A stretch of 49,553 nucleotides of DNA from Streptomyces humi (GTDB lineage: Bacteria > Actinomycetota > Actinomycetes > Streptomycetales > Streptomycetaceae). The DNA is taken from positions 1 through 49,553 of the forward strand of contig NZ_LBMU02000098.1 in the NCBI RefSeq assembly GCF_001005085.2. The letters are read 5' to 3'. The stretch's first letter is position 1. Every line of letters begins with the position of its first letter. The position numbers and the translations under genes are program-made. The notes below the pieces were generated by a model. It had not been told where the DNA came from and searched no databases. It saw only the letters and a list, made by a program, of their open reading frames with translations. Below, piece by piece: positions 7,910-15,958 of this stretch.

Positions 7910-9696
7910 TCCGCACGCCCCCGAGTCCGCCGCCGAGCGCGATCCGCCTCCTGGCGCAGGGTGTGGCGCCAGACGACGATCGGCGCGGCCGTGATGAGCA
8001 GCGCCAGCGAGGCCCAGGTGAGCATCGCCGGCTGAGCGTGGCCGTTCAGGACACCCGAGACCAGCGAACCGGCGAAGACGACGATGAAGAACCAGTGGAT
8101 CCGGAACGTGCCGAAGAGGGTGTCCGGGCTGGCCGACTCGCCCTTCGGTGTGACGACGAACCGGCTCCCGCGGCGCAGTACCGCGTCCATCAGCGAGCGG
8201 GCGTAGACCGGTGCGGACAGCGCCGACATCACCATGCCGGCCACGCCGCCGGAGCCCTCCGGCTCGTGCGGGGAGACGTTGTGCCGGCGGTTCCAGACGT
8301 AGAGGCCGATCTGGAGCGCGGAGGCGTTGCCGTAGAGCATCAGCCACACGGTCGGGTCGATGTTGACGCCCGAGGCGCCGAGGCCCAGGAACAACGCGCA
8401 ACTCAGGGCCGCGAGGATCCAGTTGAGGGCCGACATCGGATAGAAGACGATCATCATGGTGTAGTTGAGGAGCTTGCCCGGCGGCAGCGAGAACAGGCCC
8501 TTCCAGTACTGCTTGAGGATCGTCTCGTACGTGCCGCGGGACCAGCGCAGCTGCTGGGTGAAGAAGTCGGTCCAGGCGCTCGGGCCCTCGCCGACCGCGA
8601 GGACGTCCGGGGTGTACACCGACCGCCATTTCCGGCCCGTCTCCGGGTTCCTGGCGCGGTGCATCTCGAAGCCGGTGGCCATGTCCTCGGTGATCGAGTC
8701 GTACAGCCCGCCGATCTGCCTGATCGCCCTGACGCGCACGGCGTTGGAGGTGCCGACGAACATGGGGGCGCCGTAGCGGTTGCCGGCGCGCTGGATCAGG
8801 GCGTGGAACAGGAACTGCTGGGACTCGGCGGCCTTGGTGACGAACGTGTCGTAGTTGCCGTACACCTGCGGGCCGATGACGAAGCCGACGTCCGGGTCGC
8901 GGAAGTAACCGAGCATCCGCTCCAGGTAGTTGGGGAGCGGGACGTGGTCGGTGTCGACGGAGGCGAAGAAGTCGTACGCGTCGCCGTGCGCCTCCAGCCA
9001 GGCGTTGTAGTTGCCGTGCTTGGTCTTCGCGCGGTGCGGGCCCTTAGGCCGGTTCCACCTCTCGACGCCCTTGCGGGTGAAGTGGTGCACGCCCAGGCGC
9101 GCGCAGACCTGCTTCACCTCCGGGTCGTCGCCCTCGTCGAGCAGCCAGACGTGCAGCAGCCCGCGGTGGCGCAGCCGGACCGCCGCCCGAAGGGTCCGGG
9201 TGACCATGTCGAGGGGTTCCTTGCCGGGCACGAACGTGGTGATGAAGGCGACCCGGGTGCCGGTCTGCGGGACCACCGGGACGGGGTCGCGGGCGACCAG
9301 GGTGGCGTGCGCGTTGGACAGCACGTTCATGCAGCGGAAGAACTCGATCAGGCCGATCGACACCAGCATCACCGTGTCGAGGACCGGCAGGACGTCGTAG
9401 GCCGGTTGGTCCCGCTGGGTCCAGTGCTCCGGTTGCAGCAGCCAGGTCAGCAGGACCAGCGAGAGCAGCGGGGCCGCGCCCAGCATCAGCGCGGCGCGGA
9501 CGCGGTGCGGTTCCTGGGAGAGCAGCGAGCGGTAGCGCACGCGGTAGGGGCGGGCCGGATCGGGCTGGGTGAGGGGGCCCGCGAGCCGGCTGTAGTGCTC
9601 GTAGTCGTATCTCGGCAGCGTTCTCTTCATCCGGCGCAGGGCGCCGGTGGTGGTGCGGTGCGCGGGCAGCCGGGCACCCGTCGGCGTCGACGTCAT
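7906..9696 (-). CDS. cslA: Cellulose synthase-like GT2 glucan synthase CslA
   Basis: A 596-aa processive family 2 glycosyltransferase in the membrane, making a beta-(1,4)-glucan-like polymer at growing tips (known from S. coelicolor/S. lividans work). Two N-terminal helices (about 68-88 and 104-122) precede the catalytic domain, and four to five follow it (about 410-590). Catalytic motifs are Asp187 (LLDEG), DTD at 248-250, TED at 336-338 and QQLRW at 381-385, the complete processive GT2 set. There is no PilZ domain, so no direct c-di-GMP switch is evident here. ATG 9696 sits behind a GGGGGG-type ribosome-binding site; Met23 is a less likely start. The upstream 425 bp hold its promoter. Confidence 0.95.
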   Translation of the reverse strand: MTSTPTGARLPAHRTTTGALRRMKRTLPRYDYEHYSRLAGPLTQPDPARPYRVRYRSLLSQEPHRVRAALMLGAAPLLSLVLLTWLLQPEHWTQRDQPAYDVLPVLDTVMLVSIGLIEFFRCMNVLSNAHATLVARDPVPVVPQTGTRVAFITTFVPGKEPLDMVTRTLRAAVRLRHRGLLHVWLLDEGDDPEVKQVCARLGVHHFTRKGVERWNRPKGPHRAKTKHGNYNAWLEAHGDAYDFFASVDTDHVPLPNYLERMLGYFRDPDVGFVIGPQVYGNYDTFVTKAAESQQFLFHALIQRAGNRYGAPMFVGTSNAVRVRAIRQIGGLYDSITEDMATGFEMHRARNPETGRKWRSVYTPDVLAVGEGPSAWTDFFTQQLRWSRGTYETILKQYWKGLFSLPPGKLLNYTMMIVFYPMSALNWILAALSCALFLGLGASGVNIDPTVWLMLYGNASALQIGLYVWNRRHNVSPHEPEGSGGVAGMVMSALSAPVYARSLMDAVLRRGSRFVVTPKGESASPDTLFGTFRIHWFFIVVFAGSLVSGVLNGHAQPAMLTWASLALLITAAPIVVWRHTLRQEADRARRRTRGRAE

Positions 9697-10121
9697 GAGT
9701 CATCCCCCCACACACGCAGGTCAACGCGTGTCTGTCGGTCCCACCGCCCGATCCGGTCCCCCTCGACCCTCTCGGGCGCGTCCATGGCGGGGCACGGCCG
9801 TTCCGCGGAGCGCGGACACGGACCGTGACCGTCCGGTTGCGTGGTGCCCCCCTCGGCACCGATTCATGACGGGCCCCTCTCCCCGCAGATCTGGCAACCG
9901 GGGTTATCTACCCCCCAAGTGCCCGGAATCACCGGGACTTTGGACATTCAGGTTCCTATGGCGCTCAGCCTGCCCGCAAGACGTGAAACGCCCTGGTACC
10001 GGTCATACGCGTGCATTGAGGAACATGTGGGGATCGCGTGGACCGGCCGTGTCGGTCGTTGACGGACGAGGGCGAATGCCGGAAGGCCCCCCGCTGCTGC
10101 GGAGGGCCTTCCGGTTGTCTG
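9697..10121. other. cslA upstream region
   Basis: 425 bp between the cslA start and the tRNA-Lys gene, without a credible gene. Apart from the tRNA terminator at 10079-10114 the only local structure I see is a small inverted repeat GGGGT-TATCT-ACCCC at 9900-9914. The cslA promoter must lie here, but no clear -35/-10 pair stands out. Confidence 0.5.
10079..10114 (-). terminator. Terminator of the first tRNA-Lys
   Basis: A strong hairpin with outer arms CCGGAAGGCCC / GGGCCTTCCGG and an inner CCGC/GCGG continuation around a short CTGCT-type loop. It lies just 3' of the tRNA-Lys on the minus strand. Confidence 0.8.
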
Positions 10122-10195
10122 TGCGCCGCCAGGGACTCGAACCCCGGACCCGCTGATTAAGAGTCAGCTGCTCTAACCAACTGAGCTAGCGGCGC
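10122..10195 (-). tRNA. tRNA-Lys (anticodon CUU), copy 1
   Basis: 74 nt, read on the minus strand. It has a 7-bp acceptor stem GCGCCGC/GCGGCGC, discriminator A, the D-arm TAGCTCAGTTGGTTAGAGC and a T-loop with GGTTCGAGTCC. The 7-nt anticodon loop CTCTTAA has CUU in the centre, so it reads AAG lysine codons. CCA is not encoded. The sequence is identical to the copies at 15924-15997 and 29651-29724. Confidence 0.97.
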
Positions 10196-10392
10196 CTGCT
10201 GACAGCGAGAACTCTACCCGACCGGGGGGCGTGCTCCCGACCACCGGCCACCAGGGTGATCCCCCCGCGTCCCCCCGTGTCCCTCCCGTGTACATCATTC
10301 GGACCGTCAGCATGCGCGCCGGGATGACAGTTGGGAAACTGATCAACGTGCACAATCCTGGACATATCCATCCGAAGTGTGAGGGGAATCGC

Positions 10393-11691
10393 ATGCCGGC
10401 CCCGGTATTCGAGGAATTCGACCCCGCGAACGACTGCGAATGCCCCGGATGCGTCCACTGGCGGCGGGTCGGTTCCTCCCCGCTGCCGGGCCGCTTCGGC
10501 GGGCACCCGGCCGCCCGGGGTGTGCTGGTCGTGGCCGCCGCCGCGTCCGCCGCCCTCGCCGCGAGCGCCCCGCAGGCCGCCGCCCACAGCGCCCCGCCCG
10601 CCCCCCACCGGTCCGCCGCCCCCGTGGACCCCGACCCCGAGACCCCGCAGGGCGCCAAGTCCCCCCTGCACGGCCCGGCCGGCAAGCCTCTGCACGGCCC
10701 GGTCACCACGCCCCCCATCACCCGTACGGAGATCATCAACCGCGCCAAGACCTGGGTCACCGCCAAGGTGCCGTACAGCATGAGCCTCTACTGGACGGAC
10801 GGCTACCGCCAGGACTGCTCCGGCTACGTCTCCATGGCCTGGGGTCTGACCGGCAACGAGTGGACCGGCAGCCTCGGCCAGTTCGGCACCAAGATCACCA
10901 AGGCCGAGCTCCAGCCCGGCGACATGCTGCTCTTCCACAACCCGGACAACCCCGAGAAGGGCTCGCACGTCGTGCTCTTCGGCGGCTGGACGGACTACAC
11001 GCACACGGCGTACACGGCGTACGAGCAGACACCCCCGCACGCCCGCCGCCAGTCCACGCCGTACGCCTACTGGAGCAACTCCGCCAAGTACGTCCCCTAC
11101 CGCTACAAGGGACTGGTCGCGGACCCCGGTGCGGCGGGCGCGCTGGCCGGGAAGGCGGCCGGGCCGTTCCCGGGGGCGGCCTTCTTCGGTCCCGGCGCCG
11201 ACAACAAGTACGTCACCCTCCTCGGCCGGATGCTGGTCGCCCGGGGCGCCGGCGGCTTCTACGGCAAGGGGCCGGGACCGGTCTGGGGTCTCGCGGACCA
11301 GCGGGCCACCCTCGCCTTCCAGCAGGCCCAGGGCTGGACCGGCGCCGCCGCCGACGGGCTGCCGGGACCGCGGACCTGGGAACTCCTCGCCAGTGGCCGG
11401 GGCCGGAACATCAAGCCCGCCGGCGCCCCGGCCACCCCCGCCTCGCACGGGGTGCCGGGCTACCCCGGCAAGAACCACTTCCGCCCGGGCGCCGACAACG
11501 AGCACGTCACCCGGCTCGGTGAGCGGCTGGTCGAGAAGGGCTACGGCCGTTTCTACACCGACGGTCCGGGGCCGCGCTGGGGCGAGGCGGACCGCAGGGC
11601 CGTCGAGGCGTTCCAGCGCGCCCAGGGCTGGCGCGGCGGCGCGGCCGACGGCTACCCGGGGCCGGAGACCTGGCGCCGGCTGTTCCGGTGA
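10393..11691 (+). CDS. Exported NlpC/P60-like protein with two peptidoglycan-binding repeats
   Basis: 432 aa starting at ATG 10393 behind GAGGGG. The N-terminus is odd: a cytosolic-looking segment with a Cys cluster (CECPGC, Cys15/17/20) precedes the hydrophobic stretch (about 43-65) that could act as a late signal peptide or anchor. An NlpC/P60-type hydrolase domain follows with Cys142 (QDCSGYVSMAWGL) and His192 (KGSHVVLFGGW). The C-terminal half holds two similar ~65-residue modules (ending GLPGPRTWELL and GYPGPETWRRL) resembling peptidoglycan-binding domains of Streptomyces secreted proteins. It probably cleaves or binds peptidoglycan peptides, consistent with a neighbourhood of wall and glycan remodelling genes. 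Substrate and active form are not known. Confidence 0.8.
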   Translation: MPAPVFEEFDPANDCECPGCVHWRRVGSSPLPGRFGGHPAARGVLVVAAAASAALAASAPQAAAHSAPPAPHRSAAPVDPDPETPQGAKSPLHGPAGKPLHGPVTTPPITRTEIINRAKTWVTAKVPYSMSLYWTDGYRQDCSGYVSMAWGLTGNEWTGSLGQFGTKITKAELQPGDMLLFHNPDNPEKGSHVVLFGGWTDYTHTAYTAYEQTPPHARRQSTPYAYWSNSAKYVPYRYKGLVADPGAAGALAGKAAGPFPGAAFFGPGADNKYVTLLGRMLVARGAGGFYGKGPGPVWGLADQRATLAFQQAQGWTGAAADGLPGPRTWELLASGRGRNIKPAGAPATPASHGVPGYPGKNHFRPGADNEHVTRLGERLVEKGYGRFYTDGPGPRWGEADRRAVEAFQRAQGWRGGAADGYPGPETWRRLFR

Positions 11692-11755
11692 CGACCCCCA
11701 CGAGCACCCACGAACACATCACCTGACGCATCTGGCGCGGAGGCTGGAGGCAGGA

Positions 11756-12886
11756 ATGAGTACGACCACCGCACACACCCCTGAATCGGGCGAGCCCCTC
11801 GACGAGGGGCCGCCCGCCCGTCCGGTCCCGCGGCTGATCCAGAACGAGGCCACCACCGAGATCCCCGTCCATCTGCTCTTCCGCGACGACCCCGCGCCGG
11901 TGTCGGTGCCGCTGCGGCCCGCGGTCGTCGCCCGCCGGCAGGGCACCGGCGAACAGCCCCGGCTGCGGCGGCCGGCCCCGGCCAAGCCCCGGCCGGCCGC
12001 CACCGTCGACCCCGAACTGGTGGAACAGCCCGCGCGCGTGCTGCCCGGCGCGGCCGGGGTGCTCGCCGGGCTCGGCGGACTCGCCGGCGGCCTCGCCACC
12101 TCCTGGTGGGCCGGGGTGCTGCCGTCGCTGGCGGTGCACGCGCTGCGGCTGCCGGCGTCCGCGGGCGCGGGGCTCGGACCGGCGCAGTGGGCCGCGTACG
12201 CCGGGGCGGGCGCGCTCGGCGTGTGCGGTTTCGGGGGCCTCGCGCGCGGGGTGACCGGGCAGGCGTGGGTGCTCGGTCTGTTCGGCCGCTACCGGGGGAC
12301 GGTCCGCCGCACCGGTCTGCTCTGGGTCAACCCCCTGCACCTGCGGCGCCGGGTCGATGTCCGGCTGCGGCACTGGCGCAGCGAGGAGATGCCGGCCGCG
12401 GACGGCAACGGCGTCGCGCTGCGGGTCGTCGTGCTGGTGGTGTGGCGGGTGCGGGACACCGCGCGGGCCGTGCTCGGCGTCGAGGACCACGAGACATATC
12501 TGCGCGAGTGTGTGGAGGCGGCGCTGGTCCGGGTGCCGGTGGAGGTGCCGGGCGGGGCGCGCGGTTCGGCGGAGGCGGCCACGGACGCGCTGACCCGGCG
12601 GGTGGCGGCGGACGCGGCCGGGATCGGCCTGGAGGTGTTCTCCGTGCAGCCGGTCCGGGTCGAGTACGCCCCGGAGGTGGCCGCGGCCATGCACCGGCGC
12701 CGGATCGCCGCGCTCGACGCCCAGCAGCGGGCCACCATGCTCACCTCCGTCGTGGACTCCGTGGAGGACACGGTGACCCGGCTGACCATGCGCGGCCTGG
12801 TCGAACTCGACGACTACGAACGCAAGGTGCTGGTGCGGGACCTGACGGTGGCGTTCTGCTCGGGGCGCACCGGGCCCACGTCGTGA
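11756..12886 (+). CDS. SPFH/band-7 domain membrane protein
   Basis: 376 aa starting at ATG 11756 (GGAGGCAGGA upstream). A polar N-terminal region (1-90) is followed by two transmembrane helices (about 98-120 and 135-160), then an SPFH/prohibitin-like domain (about 170-350). That domain carries the typical start LFGRYRGTVRRTGLLWVNP and the later QPVRVEYAPEVAAAMHRRRIAALDAQQ. SPFH proteins form oligomeric membrane microdomain scaffolds. In Streptomyces the role of this one is not established, but a link to tip-localised membrane assemblies is a fair guess given cslA-glxA nearby. It lies 64 bp downstream of the peptidoglycan protein gene and could share its transcript. Confidence 0.85.
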   Translation: MSTTTAHTPESGEPLDEGPPARPVPRLIQNEATTEIPVHLLFRDDPAPVSVPLRPAVVARRQGTGEQPRLRRPAPAKPRPAATVDPELVEQPARVLPGAAGVLAGLGGLAGGLATSWWAGVLPSLAVHALRLPASAGAGLGPAQWAAYAGAGALGVCGFGGLARGVTGQAWVLGLFGRYRGTVRRTGLLWVNPLHLRRRVDVRLRHWRSEEMPAADGNGVALRVVVLVVWRVRDTARAVLGVEDHETYLRECVEAALVRVPVEVPGGARGSAEAATDALTRRVAADAAGIGLEVFSVQPVRVEYAPEVAAAMHRRRIAALDAQQRATMLTSVVDSVEDTVTRLTMRGLVELDDYERKVLVRDLTVAFCSGRTGPTS

Positions 12887-12892
12887 TTGGTA

Positions 12893-12921
12893 TGGACATG
12901 TTCAATACTCGGCAATAATCT
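12893..12921 (+). promoter_or_regulatory. Putative lpmP promoter
   Basis: TGGACA (12893-12898) and TAATCT (12916-12921) are separated by 17 bp, resembling a sigma-70-type -35/-10 pair 62 bp upstream of lpmP. The DasR-like site follows at the expected transcription start. Confidence 0.5.
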
Positions 12922-12928
12922 GGGACTT

Positions 12929-12938
12929 GGTCTAGACC
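12929..12938. promoter_or_regulatory. DasR-responsive element (dre-like site) upstream of lpmP
   Basis: GGTCTAGACC is a perfect 10-bp palindrome in the context ACTTGGTCTAGACCTG. It matches the core of the dre consensus (TGGTCTAGACCA) bound by the GlcNAc-responsive GntR regulator DasR, which controls Streptomyces chitin-utilisation genes. It sits about 8 bp downstream of the proposed -10 box, a position suited to repression. It is the only copy I found in the window. Confidence 0.75.
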
Positions 12939-12983
12939 TGCACGGCTCACCGAACCTCCCCCACGTTCACCAGGAGCGGCAGC

Positions 12984-13589
12984 ATGCGTAAACGGACCAA
13001 GGTGTCGGCCGTCGTGCTCGGCGTGGCGACCGCCGGAGCCTTCGCACTCTCCACCGGCGGTGCCAGCGGGCACGGCTACACCGACCTCCCCATCAGCCGG
13101 CAGAAGCTCTGTGCCAACGGCACCGTGACCAACTGCGGCGACATCCAGTACGAGCCGCAGAGCGTCGAGGGTCCCAAGGGCTTCCCGGCGTCCGGTCCCG
13201 CCGACGGCCAGCTCTGCAACGGCGGGCTGAGCCGGTTCGCCCAGCTCAGCTCACCCACGACCCCGTCGGGCGGGGCCTGGCCCACGACCAGGGTGACGGG
13301 CGGTCAGACGTACACGTTCCGCTGGCAGTTCACGGCGATGCACGCCACGACCGACTTCAAGTACTACGTCACCAAACAGGGCTGGAACCAGAACCACGCC
13401 CTCGCCCGTTCGGACCTCAACACCACCCCGTTCCTCACCGTCCCCTACAACGGCCAGCGCCCGCCGGCCACCCTCAGCCACAGCGGCACCCTGCCGTCGG
13501 GGCTGAGCGGTCACCACGTGATCCTGGCGGTCTGGACGATCGCCGACACGGGCAACGCGTTCTACGCCTGCTCGGACGTCACGTTCTGA
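12984..13589 (+). CDS. lpmP: AA10 lytic polysaccharide monooxygenase LpmP
   Basis: A 201-aa secreted copper monooxygenase of family AA10. The signal peptide ends at GGASG, so the mature protein begins with His30 (HGYTDLP). This N-terminal His and His120 (FTAMHATTDF) form the histidine brace, and Phe193 (NAFYACSDV) is the usual axial residue. It is a single domain without a binding module. The family oxidatively cleaves chitin or cellulose. In S. coelicolor/S. lividans the equivalent gene (lpmP) has been tied to the CslA/GlxA tip-glycan system. The dre-like site upstream argues for control by amino sugars, which favours a chitin or wall link. It is transcribed alone, as the next gene is 128 bp away. 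Confidence 0.93.
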   Translation: MRKRTKVSAVVLGVATAGAFALSTGGASGHGYTDLPISRQKLCANGTVTNCGDIQYEPQSVEGPKGFPASGPADGQLCNGGLSRFAQLSSPTTPSGGAWPTTRVTGGQTYTFRWQFTAMHATTDFKYYVTKQGWNQNHALARSDLNTTPFLTVPYNGQRPPATLSHSGTLPSGLSGHHVILAVWTIADTGNAFYACSDVTF

Positions 13590-13717
13590 CCGGAGTCGCT
13601 CGACGAGTACGTAACACCGGGTGGATCTGAGCTTCGCTTGAGGACCCGCCGCAGGCCAGGGGGGTACGTTCCGGCCGTGCCGGTCAGTCGGACCGGTGTG
13701 CGGACCGGGGGGCCCTC

Positions 13718-14188
13718 ATGGACTTCATGGAAGCGTTCTTCTACGTCATTCCCGCCGTCTTCGTCGTTGTCGGGGTCCTCGGGGTGGTCAGGACGCTGCG
13801 GCGGTCGAGCGAGATCAGCCGGGCGTGGCGTCACGGGCGTACGGCCGAGGCGCGCTGCCTGCGGTCGTACACGACGACCAGCGGCGGCGGGGAGACGTCC
13901 GTGACGACCACGCTCCACCATGTGTACGAGTTCACGACGGCCGAGGGGCGGGCGGTCCGCATCGACGAGCGCAACGGGGCGCCGACCGTCGTCGAGGGGG
14001 ACTTCGTGACGGTGTACTACCTGCCGGAGCGGCCCGAGAAGGCGACCGCGCAGCCGCCCGCGCAGGGGAGGCTGGCCGTGGGGACGGGGTGCTCGCTGGC
14101 CTTCTTCGTGGTGTTCATCGGGTTCTCGCTGGCCTTCATGGGGGCGGCGCACTTCATCTTCTCGGCGTGGACCGATGCCGCTCCGTGA
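13718..14188 (+). CDS. DUF3592-type membrane protein
   Basis: 156 aa. An N-terminal helix (FFYVIPAVFVVVGVLGVV, about 7-25) is followed by a beta-rich DUF3592-like domain. Its typical features are EISRAWRHGRTAEARCL, a Thr/Ser-rich strand, YEFTTAEGRAVRIDE and VTVYYLPERPEKA. A second helix lies at the C-terminus (about 128-150, LAFFVVFIGFSLAFMGAAHFI). Such proteins are common in Streptomyces and their function is unknown. The ribosome-binding site is weak (CCGGGGGG). Confidence 0.75.
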   Translation: MDFMEAFFYVIPAVFVVVGVLGVVRTLRRSSEISRAWRHGRTAEARCLRSYTTTSGGGETSVTTTLHHVYEFTTAEGRAVRIDERNGAPTVVEGDFVTVYYLPERPEKATAQPPAQGRLAVGTGCSLAFFVVFIGFSLAFMGAAHFIFSAWTDAAP

Positions 14189-14230
14189 GTGCCACGGTGT
14201 GTGGGTGCGGCTCTGCGGGTCCGCCGTGGT

Positions 14231-14266
14231 CGATCGCGCGGTTCCCCGCGCGCCTGCGGGGGCGCT
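14231..14266. repeat. Dispersed GC-rich hairpin element
   Basis: Contains CGCGCGGTTCCCCGCGC followed by CCTGCGGGGGCGC. It is a copy of the element seen at 24834, 24907, 46934, 47024 and 47126 and in the tandem array at 3701-4080. It lies between a DUF3592 gene and an acyl-CoA ligase gene. I recall the same core being widespread between Streptomyces genes. Confidence 0.75.
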
Positions 14267-14272
14267 CCACAT

Positions 14273-14287
14273 CTGACGGTGTGTCAG
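14273..14287. promoter_or_regulatory. Inverted repeat upstream of the acyl-CoA ligase gene
   Basis: CTGAC-GGTGT-GTCAG, 15 bp upstream of the ATG at 14303. Similar TCTGAC(N5)GTCAGA-like dyads occur before acyl-CoA metabolism genes in Streptomyces as far as I recall, so a TetR-type operator is plausible. It could equally overlap the promoter or start of transcription. Confidence 0.45.
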
Positions 14288-14302
14288 TTATGCTGCCTGC
14301 TC

Positions 14303-15958
14303 ATGGACTCCGAGATACGCACGATCGCTGAAGCGGTGGCCGCGCGATGGGGGGACCACCGGCCGGGGTTGTGGTGTGGGGAGCGGGTCTACAGTCACCA
14401 TGAGGTGGCCGGTGGGGCCGCGACCCGGGCGGCTCTGCTGGAGGATCTGCTGCCGGCCGGGGGTGTGCCCCATGTCGGTGTGCTGCTCGACAACACCCCT
14501 GAGTTCCCGCTCTGGCTGGGAGCGGCCGCGCTGGCCGGGGCCGCCGTCGCCGGGATCAATCCGACCCGGCGGGGGAGCGAACTCGCCCGGGACATCCTGC
14601 ACACCGAGTGCCCGGTGCTGGTCACCGAGCGGGCCCGGCTGCCGCTGCTCGCCGGACTCGAACTGCCGGGCGTCCGGATCCTCGTCACCGACGGGCCGGA
14701 GTACGGCGGTCTGCTCACCCCCTATCTCGGCGCCTTCCCGGACGCCTCCCGGGCCCGCCCCGCCGACCGGATGCTGCTCTACTTCACCTCGGGGTCCACG
14801 GGGGCTCCCAAGGCCGCGCTCTGCTCCCAGGGCAGGCTCGCGGCGGCCGGGCGGTCGCTGGTGGCGCAGTTCGGGCTGTCCGCCGACGACGTGCACTACG
14901 TCTGCATGCCGATGTTCCACGGCAACGCGGTGATCGCCGACTGGGCCCCCGCACTGGTGACGGGCGCCGGAGTGGCGTTGCGGCGGCGGTTCTCGGCGTC
15001 GGGCTTCCTGGCCGACGTGCGCCGGTACCGGGCCACCTACTTCACCTACGTCGGCCGCGCGGTGCAGTACGTACTGGCCACCGAGCCGCGCGCCGACGAC
15101 CGCGACAACACGCTGCGGCTCGGCTTCGGGACGGAGGCCGGGGCCGTGGACGCGGCGGCCTTCGAGGAGCGGTTCGGGGTGCGGCTGGTCGAGGGGTACG
15201 GGTCCTCCGAGGGCGGGGCGGCCGTCCAGTGGTCGCCGGGGACCCCGGCCGGAGCGGTGGGACGGGCGGCGCCCGGTCTCGTCGTACTCGACCAGGAGTC
15301 GGGCGCGGAGTGCCCGGCGGCCGTCTTCGACTCCGGCGGGCGGCTGCTCAACGGGGAGCAGGCGATCGGGGAACTGGTGAACCGGGCGCCGAACCCCTTC
15401 GAGGGGTACTGGCGCAACCCCGGCGCGGAGGCCGAGCGGCGGCGGGGAGGCTGGTACTGGACCGGCGACCTCTTCTACCGGGACGCGGACGGCTACCTGT
15501 ACTTCGCGGGGCGCACCGACGACCGGATCCGGGTCGACGGGGAGAACCTGGCCGCCGCGATGATCGAGAACATCCTGGCGCGGTACGAGGGGGCGGACGC
15601 CGTCGCCGTGTACGGGGTGCCGGATCCGGTGACCGGGGACCAGGTGATGGCGACGGTCGCCGGGCGGTTCGACCCGCTGGACTTCGCCGAGTTCCTGCTG
15701 GCCCAGCCCGACCTGGGGACGAAGATGGCGCCCCGGTTCGTGCGGGTGGTGGAGCGGATGCCGGTGACGGCCACCAACAAGATCCAGCGGGCCGCGCTGC
15801 GCGGTGAGGGGGTGCGGTGCCCGGACCCGGTGTGGTGGCGGCCGCCGGGGGAGCGCACGTACCGCAGGCTGACCCCCGGGGACGCCGAAGGGCCCCTCGT
15901 GTCCACGAGAGGCCCCTCTTCTGTGCGCCGCCAGGGACTCGAACCCCGGACCCGCTGA
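14303..15958 (+). CDS. Fatty-acyl-CoA ligase (FadD17-like AMP-forming enzyme)
   Basis: A 551-aa ANL-superfamily enzyme that activates a carboxylic acid with ATP to an acyl-AMP and then a CoA thioester. The P-loop-like motif is LYFTSGSTGAPK (residues 159-170). Others are YGSSEGG, YWTGDLFYRDADGYLYFAGR with the hinge Asp, IRVDGENL, and the catalytic Lys493 in TNKIQR. N-terminal features (VGVLLDNTPEFPLWLGAAALAGA) resemble the FadD17 group. The domain is complete by about residue 520. The remaining tail is translated from the tRNA terminator and the complement of the tRNA-Lys gene (stop at 15956-15958, inside the tRNA), so its last ~12 residues are antisense tRNA sequence. ATG 14303 was preferred over upstream starts because the domain begins there. 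Confidence 0.85.
   Translation: MDSEIRTIAEAVAARWGDHRPGLWCGERVYSHHEVAGGAATRAALLEDLLPAGGVPHVGVLLDNTPEFPLWLGAAALAGAAVAGINPTRRGSELARDILHTECPVLVTERARLPLLAGLELPGVRILVTDGPEYGGLLTPYLGAFPDASRARPADRMLLYFTSGSTGAPKAALCSQGRLAAAGRSLVAQFGLSADDVHYVCMPMFHGNAVIADWAPALVTGAGVALRRRFSASGFLADVRRYRATYFTYVGRAVQYVLATEPRADDRDNTLRLGFGTEAGAVDAAAFEERFGVRLVEGYGSSEGGAAVQWSPGTPAGAVGRAAPGLVVLDQESGAECPAAVFDSGGRLLNGEQAIGELVNRAPNPFEGYWRNPGAEAERRRGGWYWTGDLFYRDADGYLYFAGRTDDRIRVDGENLAAAMIENILARYEGADAVAVYGVPDPVTGDQVMATVAGRFDPLDFAEFLLAQPDLGTKMAPRFVRVVERMPVTATNKIQRAALRGEGVRCPDPVWWRPPGERTYRRLTPGDAEGPLVSTRGPSSVRRQGLEPRTR
15890..15915 (-). terminator. Terminator of the second tRNA-Lys
   Basis: Hairpin GGGCC-C-CTCGTG / CACGAG-A-GGCCC lies 8 bp 3' of the tRNA on the minus strand. 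It is also inside the end of the acyl-CoA ligase reading frame. Confidence 0.6.

Noticed and set aside
9841..10062. A 73-aa open frame upstream of the first tRNA-Lys
   Set aside because: It has no ribosome-binding site, no conserved features and lies in the cslA promoter region.
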